Of a stretch of 64,000 nucleotides of DNA, positions 17,744-24,959 are shown in pieces. The notes below the pieces were generated by a model, which did not search any database, was not told where the DNA came from, and saw only the letters and a list, made by a program, of their open reading frames with translations. Source of the stretch: Nocardioides jejuensis. Lineage in GTDB: Bacteria > Actinomycetota > Actinomycetes > Propionibacteriales > Nocardioidaceae. Every line of letters begins with the position of its first letter. Within the stretch, counting starts at the first letter, position 1. Both the position numbers and the translations under genes were made by a program. The stretch lies in NCBI RefSeq assembly GCF_004337475.1, contig NZ_SJZJ01000015.1, positions 16,523 to 80,522 of the forward strand. The letters run 5' to 3'.

Positions 17744-18163
17744 TCAGCCCGCCGAACGGGTATCCATCCGGGTCATTCCGATCCGCCGACCGGTCAGCTG
17801 GTCCCAGCGCAGACGGAGGAAGAGCGTCCTGGCCCCCTGGGCCCACGGGTCCGGGTCGTGGAAGGTCCTGAGGAACGTCGCCTCCGCGACGTTGTCGATC
17901 CGTTCGCAGGTGCCGAGGGCGACCACGCTCCAGCCGGAGCGCGTTGCCTCGTCGTAGGAATCGACCTCGTACGCCACGCGTGCGCTCCACCCGTACGTCC
18001 CGAGCTGGCTGTACGGCGAGGTCCGCAGGATCAGCGCATCGTCGACGACCGTGTGGTTGACCGGCACGATCACGGGTCCTTGAGGCGTACTGATCGCACA
18101 ACGGCCGACGGTGGTCGCGCCGAGGAGGTCACGGCACTCCCGGTAGTGCAGTTCGGTGTCCAT
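17744..18163 (-). CDS. Second pyridoxamine 5'-phosphate oxidase-fold protein
   Basis: The 139-residue product shares fold and segments with the protein at 15010-15435: GATTVGRCAISTPQGPVIVPVNH, AYEVDSYDEATRSGWSVVALG in outline, and a C-terminal LRWDQLTGRRI. It is a small split-barrel flavin- or F420-binding protein. GGAGG lies 4 bases before the ATG. The kinase gene follows 33 bases downstream on the same strand, so the sensor may be made from the same promoter. The promoter side carries a strong inverted repeat at 18216-18246. Confidence 0.82.
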   Translation of the reverse strand: MDTELHYRECRDLLGATTVGRCAISTPQGPVIVPVNHTVVDDALILRTSPYSQLGTYGWSARVAYEVDSYDEATRSGWSVVALGTCERIDNVAEATFLRTFHDPDPWAQGARTLFLRLRWDQLTGRRIGMTRMDTRSAG

Positions 18164-18215
18164 GCCTCCAGCGTGCGCGCACGGGAAGGCGGGCGCACGG
18201 GTCCCAGGTCCTGAC

Positions 18216-18246
18216 CTCGCGGGACCTCGTTCACTGGTCCCGCGAG
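18216..18246. promoter_or_regulatory. Perfect 11-bp inverted repeat in divergent promoter region
   Basis: CTCGCGGGACC at 18216-18226 and GGTCCCGCGAG at 18236-18246 are perfect inverted copies nine bases apart. Further GGTCCC/GGGACC words lie at about 18200 and 18256. The block is between the divergent flavin-fold gene (start 18163) and the small membrane gene (start 18305). It could be an operator for the neighbouring DevR-like regulator, whose mycobacterial box also contains GGGAC/GTCCC, although the spacing here differs; a hairpin in the leader is the alternative. Confidence 0.5.
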
Positions 18247-18304
18247 GGTGGGCGAGGGACCGTTGAGGTGAGCACCCGGGGTGTGCAGGCGGAAGGAGCG
18301 GGCG

Positions 18305-18514
18305 ATGATGTGGCACGACTACGCGGACCAGGGATGGGCGTGGATGGCGGTGGCCATGGTCGGCTCCGTGGTGGTCCTCGTCGTGGCCGGGATCTGGCTG
18401 GTCGAGCTCGTTGCCGGCTGGCCGTGGCGCGACCGGGACCACCCGATCCATGACGAGGTTCAGCGCCTCGAGCACCGGGCCAGGCGCGATCTCCCCGAGA
18501 AGCCCGACGAGTGA
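18305..18514 (+). CDS. Small single-pass membrane protein
   Basis: The 69-residue product has one clear membrane helix (MAVAMVGSVVVLVVAGIWLV, residues about 14-33) followed by a charged cytoplasmic tail rich in Arg, Glu and Asp. GGAAGGAG lies about 6 bases before the first of two adjacent ATG codons. It is divergent from the flavin-fold gene and shares the inverted-repeat region, so it may belong to the same stress regulon. I do not recognise a family. Confidence 0.7.
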   Translation: MMWHDYADQGWAWMAVAMVGSVVVLVVAGIWLVELVAGWPWRDRDHPIHDEVQRLEHRARRDLPEKPDE

Positions 18515-18532
18515 CGTCGGGGGCGGGCCGCG

Positions 18533-18907
18533 TCAGCTCGCCTGGACGACCCAGATCCAGTTGCCGTCGGGGTCGGTGACGGAGAACATCTTCGGCACCG
18601 GTCCCTCGCCGCCCATCGGCTCGCCGACCTGTGCACCCGCTGCGCGCAGGGCCTCGAGGGTGGCGTCGACGTCCGGGGTCTCGACGCCGATCGCGCCACC
18701 GCCCGGTTCGCCGTTCATCGGAGGGTTGAGGGCCAGGCGCGCGTCGGAGCCGGCCGGGCCGACCTCGACCCAGCGGCCGGCGTCGGCGCCCTCCCCGAAG
18801 GAGACGTCCAAGCGGACCTCCCAGCCGAGCGTGCCGGTGTAGAAGGCGACGGCTGCGTCCTGGTCCGCGACGCTGAACATGGCAACGGCGATCTTCGAGA
18901 TGGTCAT
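18533..18907 (-). CDS. VOC/glyoxalase superfamily protein
   Basis: The 124-residue protein shows the paired beta-alpha-beta-beta-beta modules of the vicinal oxygen chelate fold: KIAVAMFSVADQDAAVAFYTGTLGWEV at the N-terminus in outline and PDVDATLEALRAAGAQVGEP plus FSVTDPDGNWIWVVQ at the C-terminus. Members bind a metal and act as lyases, dioxygenases or resistance proteins; some are inert. The substrate cannot be told. GGTGGAG is about 5 bases before the ATG. It is convergent with the small membrane gene and lies upstream of no obvious partner. Confidence 0.85.
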   Translation of the reverse strand: MTISKIAVAMFSVADQDAAVAFYTGTLGWEVRLDVSFGEGADAGRWVEVGPAGSDARLALNPPMNGEPGGGAIGVETPDVDATLEALRAAGAQVGEPMGGEGPVPKMFSVTDPDGNWIWVVQAS

Positions 18908-18962
18908 GACTCCACCCTCGCCCCGTGTCCGCCGCGGGGCAAGGGCCGGGAGCCGGCGCGGG

Positions 18963-20183
18963 TCAGCCGGTGATGTCGCGCCCGAGGATCTGGCGCGCGA
19001 TGACCCACTTCTGGATCTCGTTGGTGCCCTCGTAGATCTCGCCGATCTTGGAGTCGCGGTAGAGCGCCTCGACCGGGCCGGGCGTGCCGTCGGCGGCGAG
19101 CTCGCGGGCGAAGCCGAAGCCGCCGTACGCCTGCACGGCGTCGCGGGCGATGTCGACCGAGAGACGGGTGCCGTAGAGCTTGGCCATCGCGGCCTCCGGC
19201 TCGGGGAACGGGTTGCCGGCGTCGAGACGCAGGGCGGCCTTGAGGTAGAGGTTGCGGGCGTTCTCGATCTCGGTGGCCCGGTCAGCAAGGAGGAACTGCC
19301 AGTGCTGGTTGGCGCCGACCGGCTTGCCGAAGGCCTTGCGGGTGGAGACCTGCTCGACGATCAGGTCGAACGCGCGCTGGGCCATGCCGACGCCGGCTGC
19401 CGCAATGCCGATGCGGCCGAAGGTGAGGGTCTGCAGCGCCTGACGCAGGCCGTTGCCCTCCACGCCGCCGAGCAGCTCCTCACTGGAGACGTGCACGTCC
19501 TTGAAGTGGACGTCGGCGGTCAGCTGGCCACGGTTGCCCATCTTCCGGTCGGGCGTGCCGACGGTGACGCCGGGCAGGGTGGTGTCGACGATGAACATCG
19601 ACATGCGCTCGCCGGTCTTGGCCAGGACGACGATCTCGCCGGCGACAGGGGAGTTGGAGATCCAGCGCTTGTGGCCGTTGAGCACCCAACCGCCGGCGGT
19701 CGGGACGGCCTCCGTCTTGAGCGCCTCGATGGAGAGGTCGGTGGAGGCGTCGGGCTCGGTGGTGGCGAAGGCGCCGACGATCTCGCCCGTGACGATCTTG
19801 GTGAGCCAGCGCTGCTTCTGCTCGTCCGTGCCCTGGTTGAGGGCGTTGCCCGACAGGATGCAGTGGACGTCGAAGACCGCGCCGATGCTGCTGGAGTGGT
19901 AGGCGAGCTCCTCGATTGTCGCGGCGGTCGCGGTGGCCGGGTGCTCCAGGCCGTGGCCGCCGACCTCGGCGCCGAAGCCCACGCCGAACAGGCCCTCCGC
20001 GGCGAGTGCGTCGAAGACGGCGCGGGGGAACCCGTCGACCTGCTCGTCGCCGTTCGCGATCTGTGCGGCGGCGGGCGCCACGATCCGGTCGGCGATCTCG
20101 CGGGCCTTGGCCCGGGCGTCGAGGACGTCAGCGGGGGAGAGCAGGTCGTGGAAGAGCGTGTCGTACTGCCGCGCAACGATCAT
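18963..20183 (-). CDS. Acyl-CoA dehydrogenase
   Basis: The 406-residue enzyme is a standard flavin acyl-CoA dehydrogenase. FAD-binding segments are GAFATTEPDASTDL and NGHKRWISNS, and the catalytic glutamate is in IYEGTNEIQKWVIARQILGR in the C-terminal helix (about residue 385). The N-terminal helices and the LTFGRIGIAAAGVGMAQRAF segment are typical. It would oxidise a short- or medium-chain acyl-CoA. The MarR gene lies 31 bases upstream on the same strand, with an imperfect inverted repeat between them, so this dehydrogenase is probably the target of that regulator. Confidence 0.93.
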   Translation of the reverse strand: MIVARQYDTLFHDLLSPADVLDARAKAREIADRIVAPAAAQIANGDEQVDGFPRAVFDALAAEGLFGVGFGAEVGGHGLEHPATATAATIEELAYHSSSIGAVFDVHCILSGNALNQGTDEQKQRWLTKIVTGEIVGAFATTEPDASTDLSIEALKTEAVPTAGGWVLNGHKRWISNSPVAGEIVVLAKTGERMSMFIVDTTLPGVTVGTPDRKMGNRGQLTADVHFKDVHVSSEELLGGVEGNGLRQALQTLTFGRIGIAAAGVGMAQRAFDLIVEQVSTRKAFGKPVGANQHWQFLLADRATEIENARNLYLKAALRLDAGNPFPEPEAAMAKLYGTRLSVDIARDAVQAYGGFGFARELAADGTPGPVEALYRDSKIGEIYEGTNEIQKWVIARQILGRDITG

Positions 20184-20194
20184 GCGGGGAAGAT

Positions 20195-20215
20195 ATCATT
20201 TGCTCCACGAACGAT
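20195..20215. promoter_or_regulatory. Imperfect inverted repeat, possible MarR operator
   Basis: ATCATTTG (20195-20202) and CGAACGAT (20208-20215) are inverted copies with two mismatches and a five-base spacer, in an AT-rich patch between the MarR gene stop and the acyl-CoA dehydrogenase start. The position would let the regulator control the dehydrogenase. Weak by symmetry alone. Confidence 0.35.
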
Positions 20216-20712
20216 TATGCGGTCTCGCCGTCGAACGCCTCGATGAGCGGCTGGCTCCCGGCAATGGTGCGCAGCGAGTCGAGCAGGTCCGTTGCCCGGT
20301 CGCCGAGCTCGTCGTCGATCATCCGGTCCACGCGGGCGAACGCCGTCACGATGCGCTCGTGCAGACGGCGGCCCTCAGCGGTCAGGGCGACGACGTAGCG
20401 GCGGCGGTCGGCGGGATCGCGCTCACGCACCACTGCGTCCAGGGACTCGAGGTGGTCGAGCGCCGCGGCCATCGTCGCCGGGTCGATGCGGAGCTGGCGG
20501 CCGAGGTCGACCTGCCCGGTCGCGCCGAGGTCGACGAGCATCTGCAGCACGCTGAAGTGGCGGACCCGGACGCCGAGGGGGTCGATCGCCTGCTCCTGCA
20601 GCCGGTAGGCGACCTGGCCGAGGCGGACGAGCAGGCAGCTCGGGTGCTGCCCGATGCCGCCGGGCACGAGCGAGGGCCGTGGGGTCTCTGATGCCTGTGC
20701 GCCGCCCGTCAT
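20215..20712 (-). CDS. MarR family transcriptional regulator
   Basis: The 165-residue protein has the MarR winged helix: VRHFSVLQMLVDLG, the recognition region QLRIDPATMAAALDHLESL (about 75-93), and the wing RERDPADRRRYVVALTAEGRRL. Flanking helices would form the dimer. The start is an ATG at 20712. It lies 10 bases after the end of the HNH-like gene on the same strand and 31 bases before the acyl-CoA dehydrogenase it probably controls. The ligand is unknown; acyl-CoA or an aromatic acid would suit the context. Confidence 0.9.
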   Translation of the reverse strand: MTGGAQASETPRPSLVPGGIGQHPSCLLVRLGQVAYRLQEQAIDPLGVRVRHFSVLQMLVDLGATGQVDLGRQLRIDPATMAAALDHLESLDAVVRERDPADRRRYVVALTAEGRRLHERIVTAFARVDRMIDDELGDRATDLLDSLRTIAGSQPLIEAFDGETA

Positions 20713-20722
20713 GCCCGGAAGG

Positions 20723-21292
20723 TTACCGGGGCGGCAGCACCTGGATGCCCGCGAGCAGCAGGATGTTCAGGTCGAGCAGCCACTCGGTGCGGGACCGTTC
20801 CTCGAAGAGCGCGTTGGCCTCGGCCACGTGGGCGCGGCCCTCGGACCTCGTCCAGCCGTTGACGGCGCACAGATGGTCGAACGCCCGCTCGTGATGGCCG
20901 CGGAGTCCCGCGAGGCCGAGGTGGGTGGTCTCGTGGCAGCGGGTGCAGAGGCAGACCAGTCGCCGCAGGCGCTGCACCGGCATGCCGAAGCTGGCGAACG
21001 GTTCGTCGGTCGGCGCCTCGTCGTACGCCCAGCGCTCGTGGGCCTCGAGCCAGATCTTCTGCCGCGGCCGGGCGGGCTCGCCGCACGCCTCGCAGCGGTT
21101 GCCCGCGCGGCCGTAGACCATGCGCCGCACGCGGTCCCAGTCGGCGGGCGCGATGTTGGAGCGGACGTTGGTGAACCAGCACGAGGCGGGGACCAGGTCG
21201 ACGAAGAGCGGCGCACCGCCGGGGGCCGGGTTGAAGGCCCGATCCTCGCCCGGGAGTACGTCGGGCAGGGTGCGGCGTTCCGGGGTGGTCAC
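20723..21292 (-). CDS. HNH-like zinc-binding protein
   Basis: The 189-residue protein has two Cys pairs, CEACG at about 58-62 and CLCTRC near 113-118, that frame an LEAHERW segment and are followed by HETTHLG. This is the arrangement of HNH-type nuclease folds with a structural zinc (CxxC ... CxxC plus His). Nuclease activity is not proven, since some such proteins lack it. The GTG start at 21292 follows no strong ribosome site. The MarR gene follows closely on the same strand. No target or partner gene is visible, and it does not look like part of a restriction or toxin system. Confidence 0.6.
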   Translation of the reverse strand: MTTPERRTLPDVLPGEDRAFNPAPGGAPLFVDLVPASCWFTNVRSNIAPADWDRVRRMVYGRAGNRCEACGEPARPRQKIWLEAHERWAYDEAPTDEPFASFGMPVQRLRRLVCLCTRCHETTHLGLAGLRGHHERAFDHLCAVNGWTRSEGRAHVAEANALFEERSRTEWLLDLNILLLAGIQVLPPR

Positions 21293-21329
21293 CGGGACAT
21301 CCTCGCGTGCGCGGGCTGGCGGAATGCGA

Positions 21330-21369
21330 CAGGGCCCGCCTCCACCGGACGGTGGAAGCGGGCCCTGTG
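21330..21369 (-). terminator. Hairpin terminator after DUF2853 gene
   Basis: Arms 21330-21348 and 21351-21369 form a 19-base-pair stem with one mismatch around a two-base turn, eight bases past the DUF2853 stop as read on the minus strand. Confidence 0.82.
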
Positions 21370-21376
21370 ATGCACG

Positions 21377-21697
21377 TCAGCGGAAGAGGTCGAGCTTCCC
21401 GAACTTGTCCGCCAGCAGGTAGTAGACGGTGATGCGGCTCTTGGTGCGGTCCGCCTTCATCGCCAGGGCGACCTCGTCGAGCGCGGCGTCGAGGACGTCG
21501 TCGCCGTCGGTCAGGCCGAGCTTCTTCTTCAGGAAGTTGGTCTTCACCGTGGCGCGCTCGGTGGCGTCCGACAGGGCGACGTACGCCGAGTCGCGGTCGT
21601 TCATCACGAGCCGGTAGTTCTTGAGCAGCGTCGCGATGACGGCGTCGTCCGCGTCGGCGGCGTACTTCTTGACGTCTGCAGCCCAGTCTTCAGCCAT
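21377..21697 (-). CDS. DUF2853 family small protein
   Basis: The 106-residue acidic, helical protein begins MAEDWAADVKKYAADADDAV and ends KSRITVYYLLADKFGKLDLF, the start and end typical of DUF2853, a cytosolic family of unknown function found across proteobacteria and actinobacteria. ATG 21697 is used because GGAG lies about 12 bases upstream; longer in-frame starts lack support. The gene is followed by a strong hairpin terminator and stands alone. No function is claimed. Confidence 0.75.
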   Translation of the reverse strand: MAEDWAADVKKYAADADDAVIATLLKNYRLVMNDRDSAYVALSDATERATVKTNFLKKKLGLTDGDDVLDAALDEVALAMKADRTKSRITVYYLLADKFGKLDLFR

Positions 21698-21807
21698 GTG
21701 GTGCATCTCCTTTGATGTACGGGTTGTCGTTGCGAACCTAGGCACGGGTTCGGCTGTGGACAACGCGGCGCGGGGAGTTTTGGCAAACGTTCATGTACGG
21801 GGCGTGG

Positions 21808-22758
21808 TCACTCCTGGCCGACGCGGGTGCAGAACGCGTCGATCGCGTCGACCATCTGGTCCAGGCCCGGCTGCTCGAGCGGGTAGTGGCCGGCGTTGTC
21901 GAGCAGGACCGTCTTGACGGACACCTTCGTGACCTGCTCGAGGAACGGCGTCGACAGGTGCAGTGGCGTCCAGCGGTCAGCTGCCGGCTGGGTGAGCAGC
22001 ACGGGGCAGAGGTCGAACGCGGCGGGAGTCAGCGGCGCGGTGTAGTTGAGGTAGGAGTCGAGGAACGCGATCGAGACGTTGTTGCCCGCCGACGTCTTGT
22101 CGGCGTAACAGGCCTTCTTCGCCGCGCGGTTGTTGACCAGCGTGCGCATCTTGCTGACCCAGCGCATCGGCACGCGCAGGCGGCGCAGGGGAGTCATCGC
22201 GAGCAGCTTCATCAGCGTCGCGCCCAGCATGCCGGTGATCGGGTCGAACGCCGTCTCGCGGCGTACCTGCGCGGAGGACTGGTCGAGGAAGGTCATGCCG
22301 ACGATGCCCGCGACGCCGCCTCCCCGCTGGGCGTTGAGGGAGGCGACGTGGAAGGTCTCCATGCCGCCGGCCGACAGGCCGTAGAGGACGATCGGACGTC
22401 CGTCGCGCTCCTTCTCGATCAGGGCCGAGCCGATGCGCACCCAGTCGTCGTAGGTGACCAGCGCGCCCGGCGCGACCTCGGTGATGCCGTACGTCGGCAT
22501 GTCGATCGCGATGGTCTCGTAGCCACGCTCGGCGAGCGGGTGACCGAGGATCGTGGTCATCTGCCGGCCGTTGGTGCCGACGCCGTGGAAGAGCAGGACC
22601 TTCACCGGCGCGTCCGCGTTGCGGTAGGTGTCGAGGTGGATCCGGTGACCCTCGTGCTCCCACCACTCCTCGGTCGGCTCGGTCTCCGGCGTCAGTCGGT
22701 ACGCCGGCGGCAGCTGCTGCTGGATGGTGCGCCAGGCGGACTGGGATGCGTAGGTCAT
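21808..22758 (-). CDS. Alpha/beta hydrolase
   Basis: The 316-residue protein has an alpha/beta hydrolase core: LLFHGVGTNGRQM (oxyanion region), the nucleophile elbow GLSAGG (Ser at about 132) and a late histidine in DNAGHYPLEQPG. An acid residue in PAADRWTP is likely. It would hydrolyse an ester or similar bond; the substrate is unknown. It is the last gene of a three-gene minus-strand group with the thioesterase and the SRPBCC protein, 32 bases after the thioesterase stop. These partners suggest lipid or acyl-CoA handling. Confidence 0.87.
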   Translation of the reverse strand: MTYASQSAWRTIQQQLPPAYRLTPETEPTEEWWEHEGHRIHLDTYRNADAPVKVLLFHGVGTNGRQMTTILGHPLAERGYETIAIDMPTYGITEVAPGALVTYDDWVRIGSALIEKERDGRPIVLYGLSAGGMETFHVASLNAQRGGGVAGIVGMTFLDQSSAQVRRETAFDPITGMLGATLMKLLAMTPLRRLRVPMRWVSKMRTLVNNRAAKKACYADKTSAGNNVSIAFLDSYLNYTAPLTPAAFDLCPVLLTQPAADRWTPLHLSTPFLEQVTKVSVKTVLLDNAGHYPLEQPGLDQMVDAIDAFCTRVGQE

Positions 22759-22790
22759 GGAGCCGATCGTGGCACGCTCCGGCCGCGACG

Positions 22791-23231
22791 TCAGCGGTTG
22801 ACGATGCAGGTCGTCGTGCCGTGGGCGACCAGACGACCGCGCTCGTCGACGACCCGCCCCTCGGCGGTCGCGACACGTCCGCCGACGTGGATGATCTCGC
22901 CGGTGGCGGTGAGCCGCTGTCCGTCGGTGGTGACGTTGCCCGTGTAGTTGACCTTCAGCTCGAGCGTCGCGTAGCTCTCGCCGGGCCCGAGGGTCGTGTG
23001 GACCGCGCAGCCCATGACGGAGTCGAGCAGGGTGGCGCAGATGCCGCCGTGGACGTTGCCCATCGGGTTGGCGAAGTCGGGGCGCGTGGTGAGGGCGAAG
23101 GAGACCCGCCCCTCGTCGATCAGCTCGATCTTCATGCCGAGCAGACCGCCGATGTTGGGGATCGTGGACGTGTCGATACCGGCGAAGAGCCGCAGCTGCT
23201 CGAGGCCGGTCATCTCGGCGAGGCTGGTCAT
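22791..23231 (-). CDS. PaaI-type hotdog thioesterase
   Basis: The 146-residue protein has the hotdog fold with the PaaI signature NPMGNVHGGICATLLDSVMG (residues about 54-73), where the HGG and following acidic residue form the active site. It would hydrolyse an acyl-CoA, probably aromatic or fatty. Its ATG overlaps the stop of the SRPBCC gene (ATGA), so the two are translationally coupled, and the hydrolase follows. Family length (about 140) is normal. Confidence 0.9.
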   Translation of the reverse strand: MTSLAEMTGLEQLRLFAGIDTSTIPNIGGLLGMKIELIDEGRVSFALTTRPDFANPMGNVHGGICATLLDSVMGCAVHTTLGPGESYATLELKVNYTGNVTTDGQRLTATGEIIHVGGRVATAEGRVVDERGRLVAHGTTTCIVNR

Positions 23232-23692
23232 GCCGTGGCCTTCAGTGCCGCCGCGTCGATCGCTCCGAGTGCAGTGTGGAACGCAGCCTTGATCAGCGGT
23301 CGCGAGGCCTGCGTGAGGGCCGCGCCGACGAGCGGGACGGGCACGACGTACGTCGAGGTCCAGGTCGCCTCGGTGACGGCGCCGCGGCGTACGAACTCGA
23401 TCCGCCCGAAGCGGTGGTCGAGCGGCGTGCTGGCGGCGAGCAGCTTGTAGTCGAAGCGAGTGGGGGCGTCGAGGTCGGCGAACTCCTCGACGAGGTACGC
23501 ACCTCCCGGCAGGCCGACGCGGCGCTGGGTGCCGACGCTCTGCGGGCCGTCGGTGCCTTCCTTGAGCACGGTGACCTTGGTGATGCCCTTGACCGCGGCC
23601 ATCCGGACCGGGTCGACGAGCGTCGCGAAGAGGGCGGCCGGGGTCGCGGTGAGCTGCCGCCGGGCGGTGACGGTGACGGGCGTGGTCGCCAT
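23228..23692 (-). CDS. SRPBCC (START-like) family protein
   Basis: The 154-residue protein has the helix-grip layout of SRPBCC proteins, which bind hydrophobic ligands in a deep cavity: ATPAALFATLVDPVRM near 15-31, VGTQRRVGLPGGAYLVEEFADL in outline, and a long C-terminal helix RPLIKAAFHTALGAIDAAAL. It may be a lipid or polyketide binder or cyclase-like protein; no catalytic residues can be named. It is the first gene of a three-gene operon and has a TetR-type palindrome directly upstream. Confidence 0.78.
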   Translation of the reverse strand: MATTPVTVTARRQLTATPAALFATLVDPVRMAAVKGITKVTVLKEGTDGPQSVGTQRRVGLPGGAYLVEEFADLDAPTRFDYKLLAASTPLDHRFGRIEFVRRGAVTEATWTSTYVVPVPLVGAALTQASRPLIKAAFHTALGAIDAAALKATA

Positions 23693-23705
23693 GATGCCTC
23701 CAGAA

Positions 23706-23723
23706 GTAGACTGACTGGTCTAC
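23706..23723. promoter_or_regulatory. TetR-type palindrome upstream of SRPBCC operon
   Basis: GTAGAC (23706-23711) and GTCTAC (23718-23723) are perfect inverted copies around TGACTG, 14 bases before the SRPBCC start and 18 before the zinc-ribbon gene. This TAGAC-N6-GTCTA layout is common for TetR/AcrR operators. No TetR gene is adjacent, so the regulator must lie elsewhere. Confidence 0.65.
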
Positions 23724-23740
23724 AGCATACGCTGCGGCAC

Positions 23741-23863
23741 GTGGCTGACCTCACCGAACCCTGTCCCAACTGCAACACGATGATGCGCTGGGAGACCTCG
23801 CACGAGCGGTGCGACGGATGCGGCTACATCCGCCCGTGCTGCGAAGGCGCTCCCTGCCACTGA
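23741..23863 (+). CDS. 40-residue zinc-ribbon microprotein
   Basis: A GTG start gives a 40-residue product with seven cysteines: CPNC at 8-11, CDGCGYI at 24-30, and CCEGAPCH at the end. Spacing of the first two CxxC pairs, with WETSHER between them, is that of a minimal zinc ribbon. The start is divergent from the SRPBCC gene and shares the palindromic region; the stop is four bases from the end of the exonuclease gene. The compact cysteine pattern and tight placement argue for a real gene; its function is unknown. Confidence 0.7.
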   Translation: MADLTEPCPNCNTMMRWETSHERCDGCGYIRPCCEGAPCH

Positions 23864-23867
23864 CGGG

Positions 23868-24878
23868 TCAGTTGCGGCCGTACGTCGCCGACGCGGGGTC
23901 GGTGCTCAGCACCCGGCGTGCGTACGCCGTCGTGGCGTCGTCACCTAGGAACTCCACGACCCGCGACACCCGCTCCCACGGCAGCGGCAGGAGTCCCGGG
24001 GTGCCCGGGATGTCGGGGGTCAGGCCGAGCTCGATGTCGTTGCGGCCGGTCATCATCCGCACGTTGAAGTCGTAGCGCTCGCGCGCGCCCTCGGCGGTGA
24101 GGGCGCGGACGACACGGGCGCCGATCTTGCGCGTGCCGGCCTCGGCCGCCCACTCGTCGAGGACCGCGATGACGGCTGCACCGTCGTTGTGGTCGATGTC
24201 GGCCCAGACGCCGTCCATCGGGCCGAGCTGGGACAGCAGGGCCGCGGCGGTCTTCTCGCCGATCCCGCTGACGCCCGGGAGGTTGTCGCTGGAGTCGCCG
24301 CGGAGGGCGGCGTACTCGAGGTAGCGCTCGGCGCGTACGCCGTACATCGACTGGAGGCTGCGGGGGCTCAGCAGCGGTGAGCCGTTGATGCCGCCGTTGA
24401 TCAGCCGGAGCACGCGGGTGTGCTCGCTGATCAGCGCGAACGCGTCGCGGTCGGAGGTGATGACGACGCAGTTCCAGTCGTTGCGCTGGGCCCAGGCGGC
24501 CGCCGAGGCGTTGACGTCGTCGGCCTCGAGGCCCGGGGGAGTCACGGTGGCCAGGCCGAGGGCCCCGAGCAGCGAGCCGGCCCGCTCGAGCTGGTCGACG
24601 AGCTGGGCGTCCTTCTCCGCGCGGCCGGCCTTGTAGTCGGGGTAGAACTCGCGACGCTCGGACCGCTCCCGGTCGTCGATCCCGAAGAGCACCGCGTCGG
24701 GCGCGAAGGTGTCGATGGCCTCGAGGATCTGGCGCAGCATGCCGTGCAGCGCCCACGCCGGCCGCCCGGCGCGATCGGTCATGCCGGTGTGCGACCGCGC
24801 GTGGTGGTTGCGGTGCAGCAGCGACGGGGCGTCGACGACGAGGAGCAGGCGGCGTTCGGTGGCTTCGGCGGTCGACAT
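23868..24878 (-). CDS. 5'-3' exonuclease (PolA N-terminal domain type)
   Basis: The 336-residue protein is a stand-alone relative of the flap/5'-3' exonuclease domain of DNA polymerase I. Metal-binding acidic residues are in LLVVDAPSLLHRNH, LEADDVNASAA and ITSDRDAFALI, and the helix-3-turn-helix is LRGDSSDNLPGVSGIGEKTA. It would remove RNA primers or flaps. Length fits the family. It is convergent with the zinc-ribbon gene and divergent from the first copy of the duplicated protein. Confidence 0.92.
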   Translation of the reverse strand: MSTAEATERRLLLVVDAPSLLHRNHHARSHTGMTDRAGRPAWALHGMLRQILEAIDTFAPDAVLFGIDDRERSERREFYPDYKAGRAEKDAQLVDQLERAGSLLGALGLATVTPPGLEADDVNASAAAWAQRNDWNCVVITSDRDAFALISEHTRVLRLINGGINGSPLLSPRSLQSMYGVRAERYLEYAALRGDSSDNLPGVSGIGEKTAAALLSQLGPMDGVWADIDHNDGAAVIAVLDEWAAEAGTRKIGARVVRALTAEGARERYDFNVRMMTGRNDIELGLTPDIPGTPGLLPLPWERVSRVVEFLGDDATTAYARRVLSTDPASATYGRN

Positions 24879-24959
24879 CGCGGCCCATCCTAGGCGGGAT
24901 GTCCGCGCCCGCTCACACGGCTGGTCGCACGGCTGGGCCCGGACGCCTCAGGCAGGGAC

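Noticed and set aside
20723..21292. HNH-like protein as part of a restriction or defence system
   Set aside because: No methyltransferase, helicase or toxin neighbour; the context is a MarR and an acyl-CoA dehydrogenase.
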